Assembly: GCA_034401795.1 (NCBI GenBank)
Contig: CM067369.1
Location: 189,060,742 to 189,124,741 of the forward strand
Origin: Chaetoderma sp. LZ-2023a
Taxonomy: Eukaryota > Mollusca > Caudofoveata > Chaetodermatida > Chaetodermatidae
Length of the DNA stretch: 64,000 nt
Direction of reading: 5' to 3'
Made by a program: the position numbers and the translations under genes. The notes beneath the pieces are model-generated. The model did no database searches. It worked only from the letters and a program-made list of their open reading frames with translations, and had not been told where the DNA came from. Positions 54,250-64,000 of this stretch are shown one piece after another; position 1 is the first letter of the stretch, and each line of letters starts with the position of its first letter.

Positions 54250-55212
54250 CGCATCTAGTTTCCGCTCAATAACTTCAGTTAGCTTGAACATTGTTGAATG
54301 GATTCATTCCAAATTTGGTATGTCCGCTCCTTATGACAACACCTCGTTGGGGAATGCATATCGACGAAATCTGTCCAGAAACACCAGAGTTATCCCTCTT
54401 GATTTCATAAAAAATCCTAAACTATGTTGTTTCCGCTCGATATCTTCAGTTAGTTTGAATGGGTTCATTCCCAATTTGGAATGTCAACTCCTTATGATAG
54501 CACCTTGGTGGGGATTGAATATCGACGAAATCTGTCCAGAAACACCGGAGTTATCCCCTTCATTTCATGAAAAATCATAAAATATGTGGTTTTCGCTCGA
54601 TAACTTCAGTTAGCTTGAATGGATTCATTCCAAATTTGGAATGTCAGCTTCTTATGACAACACCTCAGTGAGGATTGCATATTGACAAATACCGGAGTTA
54701 TCCCCCTTCAATTCATGAAAAATCGTAAAATATTTGGTTTCCATTCGATAACTTTTGTCGTGAATGGATTCCAAATTTGGAATGTCCACTCCTTTTGAAA
54801 AGACCTCGGTGGGGATTGCATATCCGTGAAAGGTGTCCAAATCCATCAGAGTTATTCCCCTTGATTACTTGAAACATCGTGAAATATTTTGTTTCCTTTC
54901 GATAACTTCAGTTAGACTGCTGGGATTCATTTCAAATTTGGATATCACCTCCTTATGACAGGACATCGGTGGGGATTGCATATTGGTAAAAATGTGTCCA
55001 TAACCATCAGCGTTATCCCCCTTGATTTCTTGAATAATCGTAAAATATTTGGTTTCCGTTTGACAACGTCAGTTAGCATGGATGGATTCAATTTAAATTT
55101 CGAAAATACATCCCTCTCCATGAGACCTAGACTGGGATTTCATTTTGCCAAAATCTGTCTAATCACAAGAGTAATCCCCCTTGATTTCTTGAAAGGCCGT
55201 ACAATATTTGGA
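54250..55212. repeat. Tandem array, ~165-bp units, about six copies
   Basis: The unit contains TTTCCGCTCGATAACTTCAG, 'ttagcttgaatggattcattccaaatttggaatgtc', 'tccttatgacaacacctcggtggggattgcatatcgacgaaa' and 'gagttatcccccttgattt.atgaaaaatc'. Starts near 54,252, 54,428, 54,591, 54,737, 54,892 and 55,052. It begins about 65 bp after exon 3, inside Xkr intron 3. A low-complexity CCGT tract precedes it. Short frames across it are artefacts. Confidence 0.85.
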
Positions 55213-55299
55213 TTTAAAAAATTGGGGTTGTACTAAAAAGCCCTGGTCGGGGGACATGTGACCAGAACTGGTCTTTTATTTTACAGATGTTACACTATG

Positions 55300-55420
55300 T
55301 GAGAAATAATATTTTGGATATTTTGAAAAGAATTTGATTGAAATCAATTACTGCTTGAGGCAACAATGGATTTTCAGTCGAAATACCGTCAAGATATGCA
55401 TGTTCAGCGACTTTAGAGTC
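55300..55420. repeat. Family B hairpin remnant
   Basis: 'atattttggatattttgaaaagaatttgattgaaatc' with 'actgcttgaggcaacaatggattttcagtc' resembles one side and the tip of family B. Confidence 0.4.
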
Positions 55421-55675
55421 CAACATCATAGTATTTAAGTTGAAATTTATTTCAAATGACATCAGGGATCCAGAATTTCCCATGTGGAAGCAGGTGGCAT
55501 GTGTTGTTACGTTGTGTATTGAGCATATTGCTTTTGCTTATCCTTCACGTTTAATTGACCATATTGGATCTAAACCTACACACTCATGAATGGATACAGT
55601 TTGCTGATAGTGTTGTCAGCAGGTAAAAGTTCAACGGGACTGTGACTGGGTTTTTTCAACATAAGATTTTTGCAT

Positions 55676-55909
55676 TTAATACTTTAACACTCATATCAGC
55701 CAAAAACAGCTTAGGTAGTGGTCTTGAGAAATGGCCATATACAGACCAAGAGAAGACTATTTTTGAAAATTTACCACAGGAATGACTGGCTCGATAACCG
55801 AGCCAGTCATTCCATTGGTAAATTTTCAAAAATAGTCTTGTTCTGCAAATGGACATTTTTAATGAAAAATTTAAATTTTCTCGAACATATTTAAGTGTTA
55901 AGAGTTTAA
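55676..55909. mobile_element. Family A MITE, 234 bp
   Basis: TTAATACTTTAACACTCATA at the left and TTAAGTGTTAAGAGTTTAA at the right. Hairpin centred at about 55,795 (GGCTCGATAACCGAGCC). Confidence 0.83.
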
Positions 55910-56079
55910 GCAAAGCTTCTCAGCTTATATTTTCGGGTTGCTCGACTCTGTTTGAACCCGTTTTGGAGATATGGCTGCCTATTCTGTTATGAAGCTGCTC
56001 AGTGATATTGAGGTCATAATGTCAACATTCAAGGTCACTGATGTTGGTACTATGCCAAACTAAGATCACGTGGACCTTG

Positions 56080-57260
56080 GTACAAAGATTAATATTAGCA
56101 TTTGTGTAGCATTCTCTTGCATGTTCAGTTAAAATCTTAGTTTCATGACCTGACACCTGACAATCCCTTCTTCAATCAGACATATCAACACTAACTCACG
56201 GTGACTTATCATGTCACTGGTCAGTTTCTCGTGGAATTGTGACAAAATGGATATGGTAGGCATGATAGCACTCATCTGTGTTTATGACACATTTAATTTT
56301 TTGTTCTGCTGTTGCCTCGTTTTTGCTTTGCCTTTTTTATATCTTTGTTTGGTTTCTGTTTTGTTTTTGTTTAATGTTCCGATTTTTTGTCCTATTACAA
56401 TTTAAATTTGTTTTGAATTGTAATGTATCTAGAATTTAGGAAAATACTGTCATGTTTACAGGAGCTATTATGGGATGAGTTAACTTAAGATTGCTTAACA
56501 TAGTGAGCCAAATGATGTGGGATGTGCAGAAAAAGTGAGGCAAAAGGACTTTACATGGCACATGAAAACCATGTCTTTTTTAGGTCAAGTTCGACTGACT
56601 AACCATAGTCAGTTTGCTGCGTTACTGAGCATGCGCATTTGCTATGCCCAGTCGAATGCTGAATAGATTTAAACTATATTTTGTCGGTACCCGATTCCCC
56701 ATTGCATTACTATTGCAGAAAATATGGAGCCGGTACCAGTCTTGATTATCTCTTTCTGTCGTCTTCTTTAATGGCCTATGAAAATGAGTTATTTTTGTCT
56801 GCCAAGACATCAAATTGTATCAATATGTGATAAAGTGGGAAAGAAATGGGCCTTGGGAACATTGACACACAATAGGAAAGTATTATTTCATCAAACCATT
56901 GAAGTTATTTAGGTAAATTTTTACACACAATAGGAAAGTATTATTTCATCAAACCTAAGTTATTTAGTGAAATTTTTACACTTTTATATTCATTTATTTG
57001 TGACAGGTAAATGGTGTTCTCCATTTTGAAATTTACACAAATTTCGTACTAACCATTTCGAACCGACCTTGGGTGCTCGGTCGACAATAGTTAACTAGAC
57101 TATTTCAAGTTAGACTGGGATCCAGTTCATATTAGCTAACAATCGAACTTGACCCTAACAGGCCTAGTGTATAAACAATTTTTGTCTCGTGTGTGACATG
57201 AAGCAGAAGTGAGACATCCCTGTATCACTTTTCCAGTGAGAGTGATAACATTTAGCTTTG
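56080..57260. other. Intron sequence, duplicated 60-bp block
   Basis: No gene. The block 'acacaataggaaagtattatttcatcaaac' occurs at 56,867-56,897 and again at 56,924-56,955, a ~57-bp tandem duplication. Otherwise I see no structure. Confidence 0.55.
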
Positions 57261-57273
57261 GGTTATATTTCAG

Positions 57274-57393
57274 GCTTTGTTAAGCCTATCACAACTAACG
57301 TTTGGTACATGGTTACCGATGCGTTTGCTGTTAGGAATCCACACGATGACATTGAAGTGACAAGCTCCACGGTCAATGTCCCTCTAAACTTTG
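57274..57393 (+). CDS. Candidate cassette exon in Xkr intron 3 (40 codons)
   Basis: A 120-bp open segment preceded by the acceptor GGGTTATATTTCAG and followed by the donor GTAAAA. Entered in the phase left by exon 3 (G) it reads GFVKPITTNVWYMVTDAF, AVRNPHDDIEVTSSTVN and VPLNF, and leaves in the same phase 1, so inclusion would add 40 residues without shifting exon 4. Exons 3 and 4 already join to give the usual family sequence, so this would be an optional insertion in a loop. I do not recognise the peptide. The alternative is a chance ORF or an exon of another nested gene. Confidence 0.3.
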
Positions 57394-57660
57394 GTAAAAA
57401 GCAGGAGTTTTTCAATGTTAAAGCAAGACTTCTTAGCTTATATTTTAGGCAGGGATGGGGTCAATTCCATTTTATCAATTCCAATTCCACCTCAATTCAT
57501 TTTATCAATTCCAATTCCAATTCCGTTTCCACATCAATTCATTTTATCAATTCCAATTCTACCCAGACAAATTCAATTCCAATTCCAATTCCATTTGATC
57601 AATTCCAAGTCCAATTAAAATTCCATACCAATTTTTACTTGAGATCAACATTGTTATATT

Positions 57661-57882
57661 TTAACCCTTTAATGCCGAAGATTGGTCAAGAGAAACTAGA
57701 TTTATCATTAGCAAATGTCCATTTGCAGAATAAGAGAAGACTATTTTTTTAAGTTTAACAATGCAATGACTGGCTCAGTTATGGAATCAGTCATTCCACT
57801 GGTAAATTTTCAAAAATAGTCTCTTAGCATATATGATCCTTCCGCAAGACCAGTACATTTTTGGCTGGCTTCTCCATTAATA
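57661..57882. mobile_element. Family A MITE nested in an hAT element
   Basis: TTAACCCTTTAATGCCGAAG at the left; 'ttggctggcttctccattaa' at the right. The arms are diverged near the tip (ATGGAATCAG). Confidence 0.7.
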
Positions 57883-58639
57883 TTTAAAACAATTAGAATA
57901 AAAATTGTTGTTGCCACAGAGTTATATCTTTCAGTCAAATTATTGTAAAAAAAAAGCAACATTCAGCAGATCCGTTTTTTAGTTCATTTGACTTAATTAT
58001 AGTTTAATGCAGGTTTTTTTCTGGTGAATATGACTAAACGTTTGACATGTCTAATTATTGTAAATACATGTAAACCTTGCTATATAAATGTTTGCATTAA
58101 AAAGCATTAGCATACAATGTAGATAGTACAGTACTGAGTGAGAGTACTGAGTACATGTATGTAGAGTTTTAATAACACCTCTAGGTTTGGTGGCTGTGTT
58201 GTAAAAGCTGAGACATTTTACACAGGGGGGGATGGGGGCGTTGGTTCAATGATTTCTTTGTTATGTAGGAGGGTATAATTACAAGGCAATTATCTTGTAA
58301 TGTACTGCTTTCTTCACCCATTTCATTCCATGCAGATGATAGTTATTACTTTACTGAACACTATTGCTAACATCGTGGTGAATAATTTTAACACAATTTG
58401 GTTATCTTGGTTCAAGCTTATGTTATATTTGAAATCATTTTAACTTACTTGAATGATTTTAAAGATGGCGTGATTTCATAGAGATGAAAACCTGGGAATG
58501 CAGAATTAAATAAGTTCAAGATCAGAGGCTGTGATTGAATAAAGGCGGTACAAAGCTAGCATAGGATAAAATGGTTAATTGGTCACTGGTCAGGGAGAAT
58601 TGAGTTAATTCAATAATATATTAAAGTTCATAGTATTTA

Positions 58640-58828
58640 TCAGATCTTTATTTTGTCAATTCAGAGACGAGAGATTCTTTTTGAAAATTTACCACGAATT
58701 ACTGGCTCAGTTATCCAGTTAGCCACTCCAGTGGTAAATTTTCAAAAATAGTCTTCCATTGGCCTGCCAATGGACATTTCTCAAACTCAATACAGGTGTT
58801 TTGGCCGGCTTAGGTGTTAAAGGGTTAA
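58640..58828. mobile_element. Family A MITE nested in an hAT element
   Basis: The right end TAGGTGTTAAAGGGTTAA and the core hairpin (GAAAATTTACCACGAATTAC ... GTGGTAAATTTTCAAAAATAG) are clear. The left outer end is worn. Confidence 0.7.
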
Positions 58829-59320
58829 GGGCTAACTTGCTCATCATTGAATTATCGGTATCTCAAATTCTAGTCTTTAAACCAAACATATAACTAAGTT
58901 GTTAATTTTAATAGAAACTGTTGCAGCCGTAGGAGACAAAAGTATTCCGTCTAATTAATTTTAAAAGCATCTAATAACAGCTGGCATACAAAATCTCATC
59001 AACCTGCATATAGAATGAAATGTGGTAAATGGCATCATATAGATCATTTAGGATGAAATGCATTAAGGGCATATGAAGAGCGGTGTATAATTTACAGATA
59101 TTACATGCACATTTTATAGCCAACAATGTTAAGTAAATCTATGACAAATATGACTGGAATTGATTGGAATTTATCAATTCCGGTCAATTCAAATTAGCAA
59201 TTCCAAATCCAATTCCAATTCCGGTGTCTTAAAATTGATCAATTCCAATTCCGGAATTGAGTTGGAATTGACTGATCAATTCCAATTCCAATCGGAATTG
59301 ACCCCAACCCTGATTTCAGG

Positions 59321-59435
59321 ATTGGTTGACCCAATTGGAACTGAACTTGGAGACGCTATCAGCTATGCTGCTAGGAAACAGCATGATCACCCGAGGTCAC
59401 ATGCATGGTCAATGGTCAAGTTCACTAACTTGTGA
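59321..59435 (+). CDS. Exon-like segment after the hAT insertion, ends in TGA
   Basis: Follows ATTTCAG, which belongs to the hAT target duplication. In phase 1 it reads GLVDPIGTELGDAISYAARK, then QHDHPRSHAWSMVKFTNL and TGA at about 59,433. Its start resembles that of the 57,274 segment (G-[FL]-V-x-P-I-x-T), and both are preceded by 'ttatattt.ag', so the two could be duplicated exons. Without the hAT element the two segments would be only about 56 bp apart. Use as a terminal exon would truncate the Xkr protein. Unrecognised and speculative. Confidence 0.22.
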
Positions 59436-59584
59436 TGATTATCGGCAATGAGGAGAAGAGATGAGACATTTAAGATGTTTAATGGAGGAATCCAGTTTTT
59501 GCTATACCCAGACTAAGCTCCAGCTATGCTTTGACCATCTTGGGATCAATCGATCCCTGCACTCCCTAAATCTCAGTTTTCTTA

Positions 59585-59685
59585 AAACTATACAGGTAAG
59601 CTGTTGAATATTTTGAAACTAATTTGACTAGGTGCCCATTCAAATTAGTCAAAATATTCAACAGCATGTTTGTTAAATAATAAAG
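59585..59685. mobile_element. Family B hairpin core
   Basis: AGCTGTTGAATATTTTGAAA with 'ctaatttgacta' pairs with 'aaattagtcaaaatattcaacagc', a compact hairpin. The outer TTAA ends are not visible. Confidence 0.6.
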
Positions 59686-59755
59686 ACATACAATTCGTAC
59701 AAGGCTTAGTCCATCACTAATTAAGCATTTGTGATGACCTTAGCTACATCATTAT

Positions 59756-60674
59756 CCCCACGTTTTAAAAAAATGTCGGGGATATTGTAATTGCCTCCGC
59801 CCGCCTGTCCATCCATCCGTCTGTCCGTCCATCACGCTATCTCCTCCAAAACCATTGGGTGGAATTATGGGGGGGCGTGGTAGGGGTCAAAAGGACAAAT
59901 CATTAGACGGAACACACATAAATTTTATATCTGAGTTAACCATATGATTGTGGAGTGCAAGAGACCATTTAGATTTGGCTCTGCCCTCAGGGGGGTGGGG
60001 GAGGGGTCAAAAGGTCAAATTTTAAACTGCAGAAATTGATTGTAACGCATCTCCTGAAACCGTTGGACAGAATTCAACCAAATTTGGTCTATGGATTACC
60101 CATATCAATGTGGAGTACATGAGCACATTTACATTTGGCCGCGCCCCCCCCCCCCCCCCAATTAAAAATTGATTGTAATGCCACTCCTCTGACTCTGTTG
60201 GATGGAATTCAAACAAATTTAGTATGTCAGTTACCGATATCAGTGTGGAGTATATGAGCACATTTACATTTGGCCTCGCCCCCAGGGGTTTGGGGTGGGG
60301 TCAAATGGTCATGAAATTGATTGTAATGCAACTCCTCTGAAATCGTTAAACAGAACTCAACCAAATTTGATATCTGAGTTACTGCTATGATTGCAGAGTG
60401 CAAGAGGTGATTTAGATTTGGCTCCGCACCCAGAGCACTGGAGTTGGGTCAAAGGGTAAAATTTTAACGTGCAGAAATTGATTGTAATGCATCTCCGAAG
60501 CCATTAGACAGAATTCAACCAAATTTGGTATGTGAGTTACCCATATGATAGCGGAGTGCAGAATGACATTTACATTGGCTCCGCCCCCCAGGGGTGGGTT
60601 GTGGAGTGTGTTAAAAGTTCAAATCGGTGAACGTGGGGATTTGCGATGATGCATCATCGACTGATCAAGCTAGT
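59756..60674. mobile_element. Half copy of the 35.46-kb inverted-repeat element
   Basis: Starts at 'ccccacgttttaaaaaaatgtcgggg', passes a CCATCCGTCTGTCCGTCC tract, then has four to five units ('ccaaatttggt.tatg', 'ctcctctga', 'ggtcaaaagg'). It ends CATCATCGACTGATCAAGCTAGT, the same tip as 38,046-38,086. Only one orientation of units is present, so this is about half of the structure seen at 35.5-38.1 kb. Confidence 0.7.
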
Positions 60675-60818
60675 TCATGATGTAATTGATTATGATGTCA
60701 TCCTACAAGATATAGTTGATTATGACATCATATGATTGACTGAGAAACTGGAATCGTCCATTCCACAGAAATCGTGTTTATCTATATCACATACATTATT
60801 CTTACTTTCATTCTCTAG

Positions 60819-61028
60819 GTGTATCAATCAGCACCAGCCTGTTGTCTATGTCGTGGTCAGTGGCTTCCTACACAAACAGTTTACGCCTGGCTTACCGACC
60901 AGTCCATGCCACCCATTATCCATCGATGTTTGTACACACATTGTGGCAGCTATGTACTGTGGCATCTCGGATCCTCGCCATCGTAATATTTGCCTCCGTC
61001 TACCACGCATGGATATTCCTCGCACTTG
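60819..61028 (+). CDS. Xkr: Xkr-family gene, exon 4
   Basis: Acceptor ACTTTCATTCTCTAG, donor GTTAGT at 61,029. With the G of exon 3 it reads GVSISTSLLSMSWSVASYTN, SLRLAYRPVHATHYPSM, FVHTLWQLCTVASRILAIV and IFASVYHAWIFLAL. The pattern 'S.LS..W...SY....R' followed by 'W....L..R.......S.....W' is that of XK-family helices in the middle of the protein. It leaves phase 1, which exon 5 completes to Gly. Confidence 0.9.
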
Positions 61029-61930
61029 GTTAGTACTGTATTGAAGCATCCATTCTCGAGTCGCTTGCAGGGAGATTGTTGTGAATTAACATTTGTAAGA
61101 AGGGAAAATATTATTTGAAATTTAACCCTTTTGTGTTGTTTGCCTGTGTATAAAAACAGACATCAGTGGTAATTATCCTCACATGCATGACATCTTTAAA
61201 GAAAATAGTGGGGGATATTTCAATTGTAACAGGATGTCTGTCCATCTGGCTCTCATCAGAAACCATTTGATTGCTGATTGCAAGACAACATTTATATTTG
61301 GCTCCACCCCTGTGTGTATGTTTCAGTGAGGGAGAACTTGAGATAAAAATTTTAAATATATAAATTCAGTCTATCACACATCTAAGTATTTTGGCAGAAT
61401 TCAGCCAAATTTGTTTATGTGAATTACCAACCCATCTTGAAACTTGAAAAGTCTGTCAAGTGTACAAATTGTATGTCTTTGATGGATTTGCAATTTAATA
61501 AACATTGTGTTGAATATTTTGGAACTAATTTGCTGTTGTTTGCCACAGGCAGCAACAGCCCCCCCAATCAAATTTTGTTCAAAATATTCAACAGCTTACC
61601 AGTATAGTTACCTTGAAATTTAGATTCTGGGAATTCAGGTTTCAAGTCGATCTCAATATGAATATAAAGTGGGTGGAGCTTAATGAGAAACTGATCCCGC
61701 CATCGAGATAATTAATATATCCTAACATACAGTACAGCTCAGAAATTACATAAAATTTTTCCAAAACAAAGTACTGTTGAATATTTTAAACATCCAATTA
61801 TGTTCAAAATGTTTAACAGACCATTTCTTACATCGTGTTCAAAATTGTACTAACATGTTTCTATTTCTGTTTTGGAAACATTACAAATTATTTGTGAGCT
61901 GTATTGTAATTATTCCATTCTCATTAACAG
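61029..61930. other. Xkr intron 4 with a family B hairpin
   Basis: 61,503-61,605 holds 'gttgaatattttggaactaatttgctgttg' facing 'caatcaaattttgttcaaaatattcaacagc', a family B hairpin. A second partial arm is at 61,768-61,825. No other features are seen. Confidence 0.55.
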
Positions 61931-62212
61931 GTGTTCATTGGTTGCTGATGACGGCATGGGTGATACTGCAGAATACAAATTTTGCTCGTAGCTGGCTCGA
62001 AGAGCGTTTGTTTAACATCGTCATTGGATTTGTACATATTTTCTGTTTTGTCAACCTCAAAGATGGCCGAACGCGTACTAGATTCTCGTTGTTCTATTTG
62101 GTGATCTTGGCAGAAAATGCACTGTTTTTTGCCTTGTGGTTTAGACTCCGGCCAGACGATCCAAACTTGCTCGTCACATATGCATCAGTAATATTTGGCG
62201 GGTATTTATTAG
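61931..62212 (+). CDS. Xkr: Xkr-family gene, exon 5
   Basis: Acceptor CCATTCTCATTAACAG, donor GTGAGA at 62,213. Encodes GVHWLLMTAWVILQNTNF, ARSWLEERLFNIVIGFVHIF, CFVNLKDGRTRTRFSLFY, LVILAENALFFALWFRL and VTYASVIFGGYLLG. 'HWL.M..W', 'F...IGF.HIFCFVN.K.GRTR', 'Y..I..EN..L..LW' are strong family blocks forming four membrane segments. It ends in phase 1. No lesion is seen. Confidence 0.93.
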
Positions 62213-62284
62213 GTGAGATTCTAAGTGTATAAACAGATTAGATTTTTTTAATATTAGGCCTTAGGCTGTCTTTGCTTTAAGTAA

Positions 62285-62495
62285 GGCTTTTATCCCTTGT
62301 CACTCTGATGTCAAAATTTTTAATTTTCAAATTAAATTAATTGATGAATTGGTGTTAATTTTTCAACAAATTTGATGGAAGATGTTGCTGTCCTAGACAG
62401 CAACACCATCCACCAAAATTGTTGAAATTGTTGAACCTATTTCTTTGCTATTGACGCAGTAAAAGATAGAAAATTTACATCAGAGGGTTACGGGC
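62285..62495. mobile_element. Hairpin repeat, family C
   Basis: 'tcactctgatgtcaaaatttt' and 'tggaagatgttgctgtcc' pair with 'ggacagcaacaccatcca'-like and 'aaaatttacatcagagggttac' in reverse, tip TGTCCTAGACAGCAAC at about 62,396. Confidence 0.6.
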
Positions 62496-62609
62496 TAATG
62501 AAACAAAAAGATTATTGGTATTCATTTTGAAAATGATGTAGCTAAGAGCTGTTTTAGACCGCAAAATCTTCCATCAACACCAATATCAAAGTGTCTGTAG
62601 TGGATTGAG

Positions 62610-62800
62610 AATAATGATAAATGTACATTTTCAAGCCAAGAGAAAACTATTTTTCAAAGTTTACCATATCATTGGAATAAGTACAGTAGCTTATTTATTG
62701 AGTCAGTCATTCCAATGGTAAATTTAAAGAATATCTCTCCTCTTGGCTTGCAAATGGACATTCAGTGTGTACCTGTATCATACCAATTTTGACCATTACA
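62610..62800. mobile_element. Family A MITE
   Basis: Arms 'cattttcaagccaagagaaaactatttttcaaa' and 'ctctcctcttggcttgcaaatggacattc', with a diverged tip (TTATTTATTGAGTCAGTC). Confidence 0.65.
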
Positions 62801-63011
62801 TTTCTGGATGATAACCCATGGTCTACTGCCGCGATCCAAGGCAAATTAGTTAAAAAATATCCAACAGACTATTCCTTATTTCGTAAACCAAAGTGCCATT
62901 TCTGATCTGTAATGATTAAACAAGGCATAATTTAAAATTTGATATTTGGGTCTAACATGTGTTGTTATGCAAATTATAAATTGTATAGTTGTTGACAAAG
63001 GTGTATAGCAA

Positions 63012-63244
63012 TTAACTCTTTCACGGATAAATTCACTGTATCTCAATCTCTGAGCAAACAAACATGAAAGCTGTTGAGTATTTTGAAATTAATATGACCG
63101 GAAGCCATTGCTGCCTTAAGCAGCAATGGCTTCCAGTCATATTAAATTCAAAATATTCAAAATAATATTCTATAAAGTGAAAAAACATAATCATCTGCAC
63201 TTTGTATAAAATACAAATCAGGGATTTGTTTTTGAAAGGGTTAA
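63012..63244. mobile_element. TTAA-type hairpin MITE, family B, 233 bp
   Basis: Ends TTAACTCTTTCACGG and TTTTTGAAAGGGTTAA. The core AAGCCATTGCTGCCTTAAGC/AGCAATGGCTTCCAGTC is a nearly perfect hairpin with the tip at about 63,119. Confidence 0.85.
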
Positions 63245-63500
63245 TGATAGAACTGAAGAAAACTGATGATAAATTGCAATCCTGGGCAAATTTTGCAAAG
63301 CAGATACAGCTTCTGCTTGTTGCAGAATGTATAGCAACTGCCTAAATATGTGTAGCAAATTGAGATGCGATACCAGATAAATTATGCCCTTTTAAAGGGT
63401 TAAGATTGGTGTTTTTCCTTTAACTATATCTTCAACCTACTGACCTACTAGACAATGTAGGAAAACTATGAGCTATCTAAAATACTATATTATGTTGCAG

Positions 63501-63601
63501 GGCTAGTGTGCATGCTGTGTTACTATTTCTGCTGCCATATTGGAGATGCTCATGCTGGAACTAGTGTCTATGGTGCACAGACAATCCCCATATCTCTGAC
63601 G
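63501..63601 (+). CDS. Xkr: Xkr-family gene, exon 6 (last in window)
   Basis: Acceptor ATTATGTTGCAG. With the G of exon 5 it reads GLVCMLCYYFCCHIGDAHAG then TSVYGAQTIPISLT, and a plausible donor GTATGG follows at 63,602 in phase 0. This corresponds to the end of the last membrane helix and the start of the cytoplasmic tail. A family-A MITE begins about 25 bp later, which supports an exon end here. The rest of the tail and the stop codon should lie beyond 64,000. I see no caspase-like site in this exon. Confidence 0.78.
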
Positions 63602-63626
63602 GTATGGAGAACTTATCATGTTCACA

Positions 63627-63857
63627 TTAACACCGTAATGGTCGTTGCGGTGTTCTTGAGAAATGTCCATTTGCAGGACAAGATAGGACAATTTTTTTTA
63701 ATCTACCACTAGAATGCCTGGCTCGATAACCGAGCGAGTCATTCCAGCATGTCCAGTGGTAAATTGTCAAAAATAGTCTTCTCTTGTCCTGCAAATGGAC
63801 ATTCAATAAGCAAATATTTTGAATTTCATAAGAAAATTGTGCCAAAAAAAGGGGTAA
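63627..63857. mobile_element. Family A MITE
   Basis: Left TTAACACCGTAATGGTC. Core hairpin around 63,735 (GGCTCGATAACCGAGCGAGTC). A further arm of another copy (CAATGTCCATCTACAGACC) is cut by the window end at 63,975-64,000. Confidence 0.78.
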
Positions 63858-64000
63858 TCTGAATAATTTATTGCATATCCAAATAATGTTAGCCAAGATA
63901 AGGTAAAGGTTCTATCATTAATATTTGTAACCCTTCCTAAACTGTCCTAAACTTACCTCTGCAGTGATCTTGAGCAATGTCCATCTACAGACCACGAGAA

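Larger units (their letters stand above)
57450..59312. mobile_element. hAT-type element with 'aattcc' ends, 1.86 kb, 7/8 TSD
   Basis: The left tip CAGGGATGGGGTCAATTCC and the right tip, in reverse complement CAGGGTTGGGGTCAATTCC, are followed by dense AATTCC/GGAATT sub-repeats. The flanks are ATTTTAGG (57,442-57,449) and ATTTCAGG (59,313-59,320), one mismatch. Two family-A MITEs (57,661 and about 58,640) are nested inside. No transposase is seen. Confidence 0.88.

Noticed and set aside
54250-55212. CRISPR-like array
   Set aside because: Units are ~165 bp, contiguous and without unique spacers, in an animal intron.
61777-62232. 151-codon frame taken as one gene
   Set aside because: Only 61,931-62,212 is coding (Xkr exon 5, bounded by AG and GT). 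The first 50 codons are intron.

Overview
The window is animal nuclear DNA. A spliced, membrane-protein gene of the XK-related (Xkr, phospholipid-scramblase) family lies on the + strand, and it is buried in transposable elements. DIRS-type tyrosine-recombinase retrotransposons, several LINE lineages, hAT, Tc1/mariner and TTAA-type miniature elements occur together with tri-nucleotide microsatellites and many short hairpin repeats. That mix fits an invertebrate such as a mollusc, brachiopod, hemichordate, cephalochordate or similar; I cannot name the species. I saw no bacterial genes, rRNA, tRNA or CRISPR array.

Layout. 0.5-6 kb holds pieces of one RTE-like LINE lineage in both orientations, a ~175-bp tandem array and the 3' end of a second LINE. 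7.1-9.5 kb is a 5'-truncated LINE on the minus strand. 9.6-12.4 kb is a LINE remnant split by a 2-kb hAT-like element. 13.3-15.8 kb is a degenerate + strand LINE with a (CAA)n tail. 15.94-19.74 kb is a 3.8-kb element with ~180-bp terminal inverted repeats; it carries a broken gene with a PIN/XPG-like nuclease segment and a cysteine-rich finger (Academ-like). Exon 1 of the Xkr gene starts 31 bp beyond that element.

20-48.9 kb is intron 1 of the Xkr gene (about 29 kb). It contains a nest: a long-inverted-repeat element was hit by an hAT element (20.19-21.34 kb), and a full DIRS retrotransposon (21.34-27.58 kb) appears to have inserted in the 3' target duplication of that hAT. Further on are three more hAT elements with 8-bp duplications (28.15-29.21, 31.23-32.81, 35.85-36.97 kb), a truncated DIRS copy (33.8-35.34 kb), an unclassified inverted-repeat element built of tandem units (35.46-38.09 kb) and a second, strongly decayed DIRS lineage (about 39-46.2 kb).

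48.97-63.6 kb contains Xkr exons 2-6. Phases are compatible across every junction and the products resemble successive transmembrane segments of the family. The introns are studded with short TTAA-flanked hairpin elements, a Tc1 transposase pseudogene (49.44-50.96 kb), a ~165-bp tandem array (54.25-55.21 kb), an hAT element (57.45-59.31 kb) and two unexplained exon-like segments. The gene probably continues past the right edge. Only the Xkr gene looks like host protein-coding sequence; everything else recognised is mobile or repetitive.
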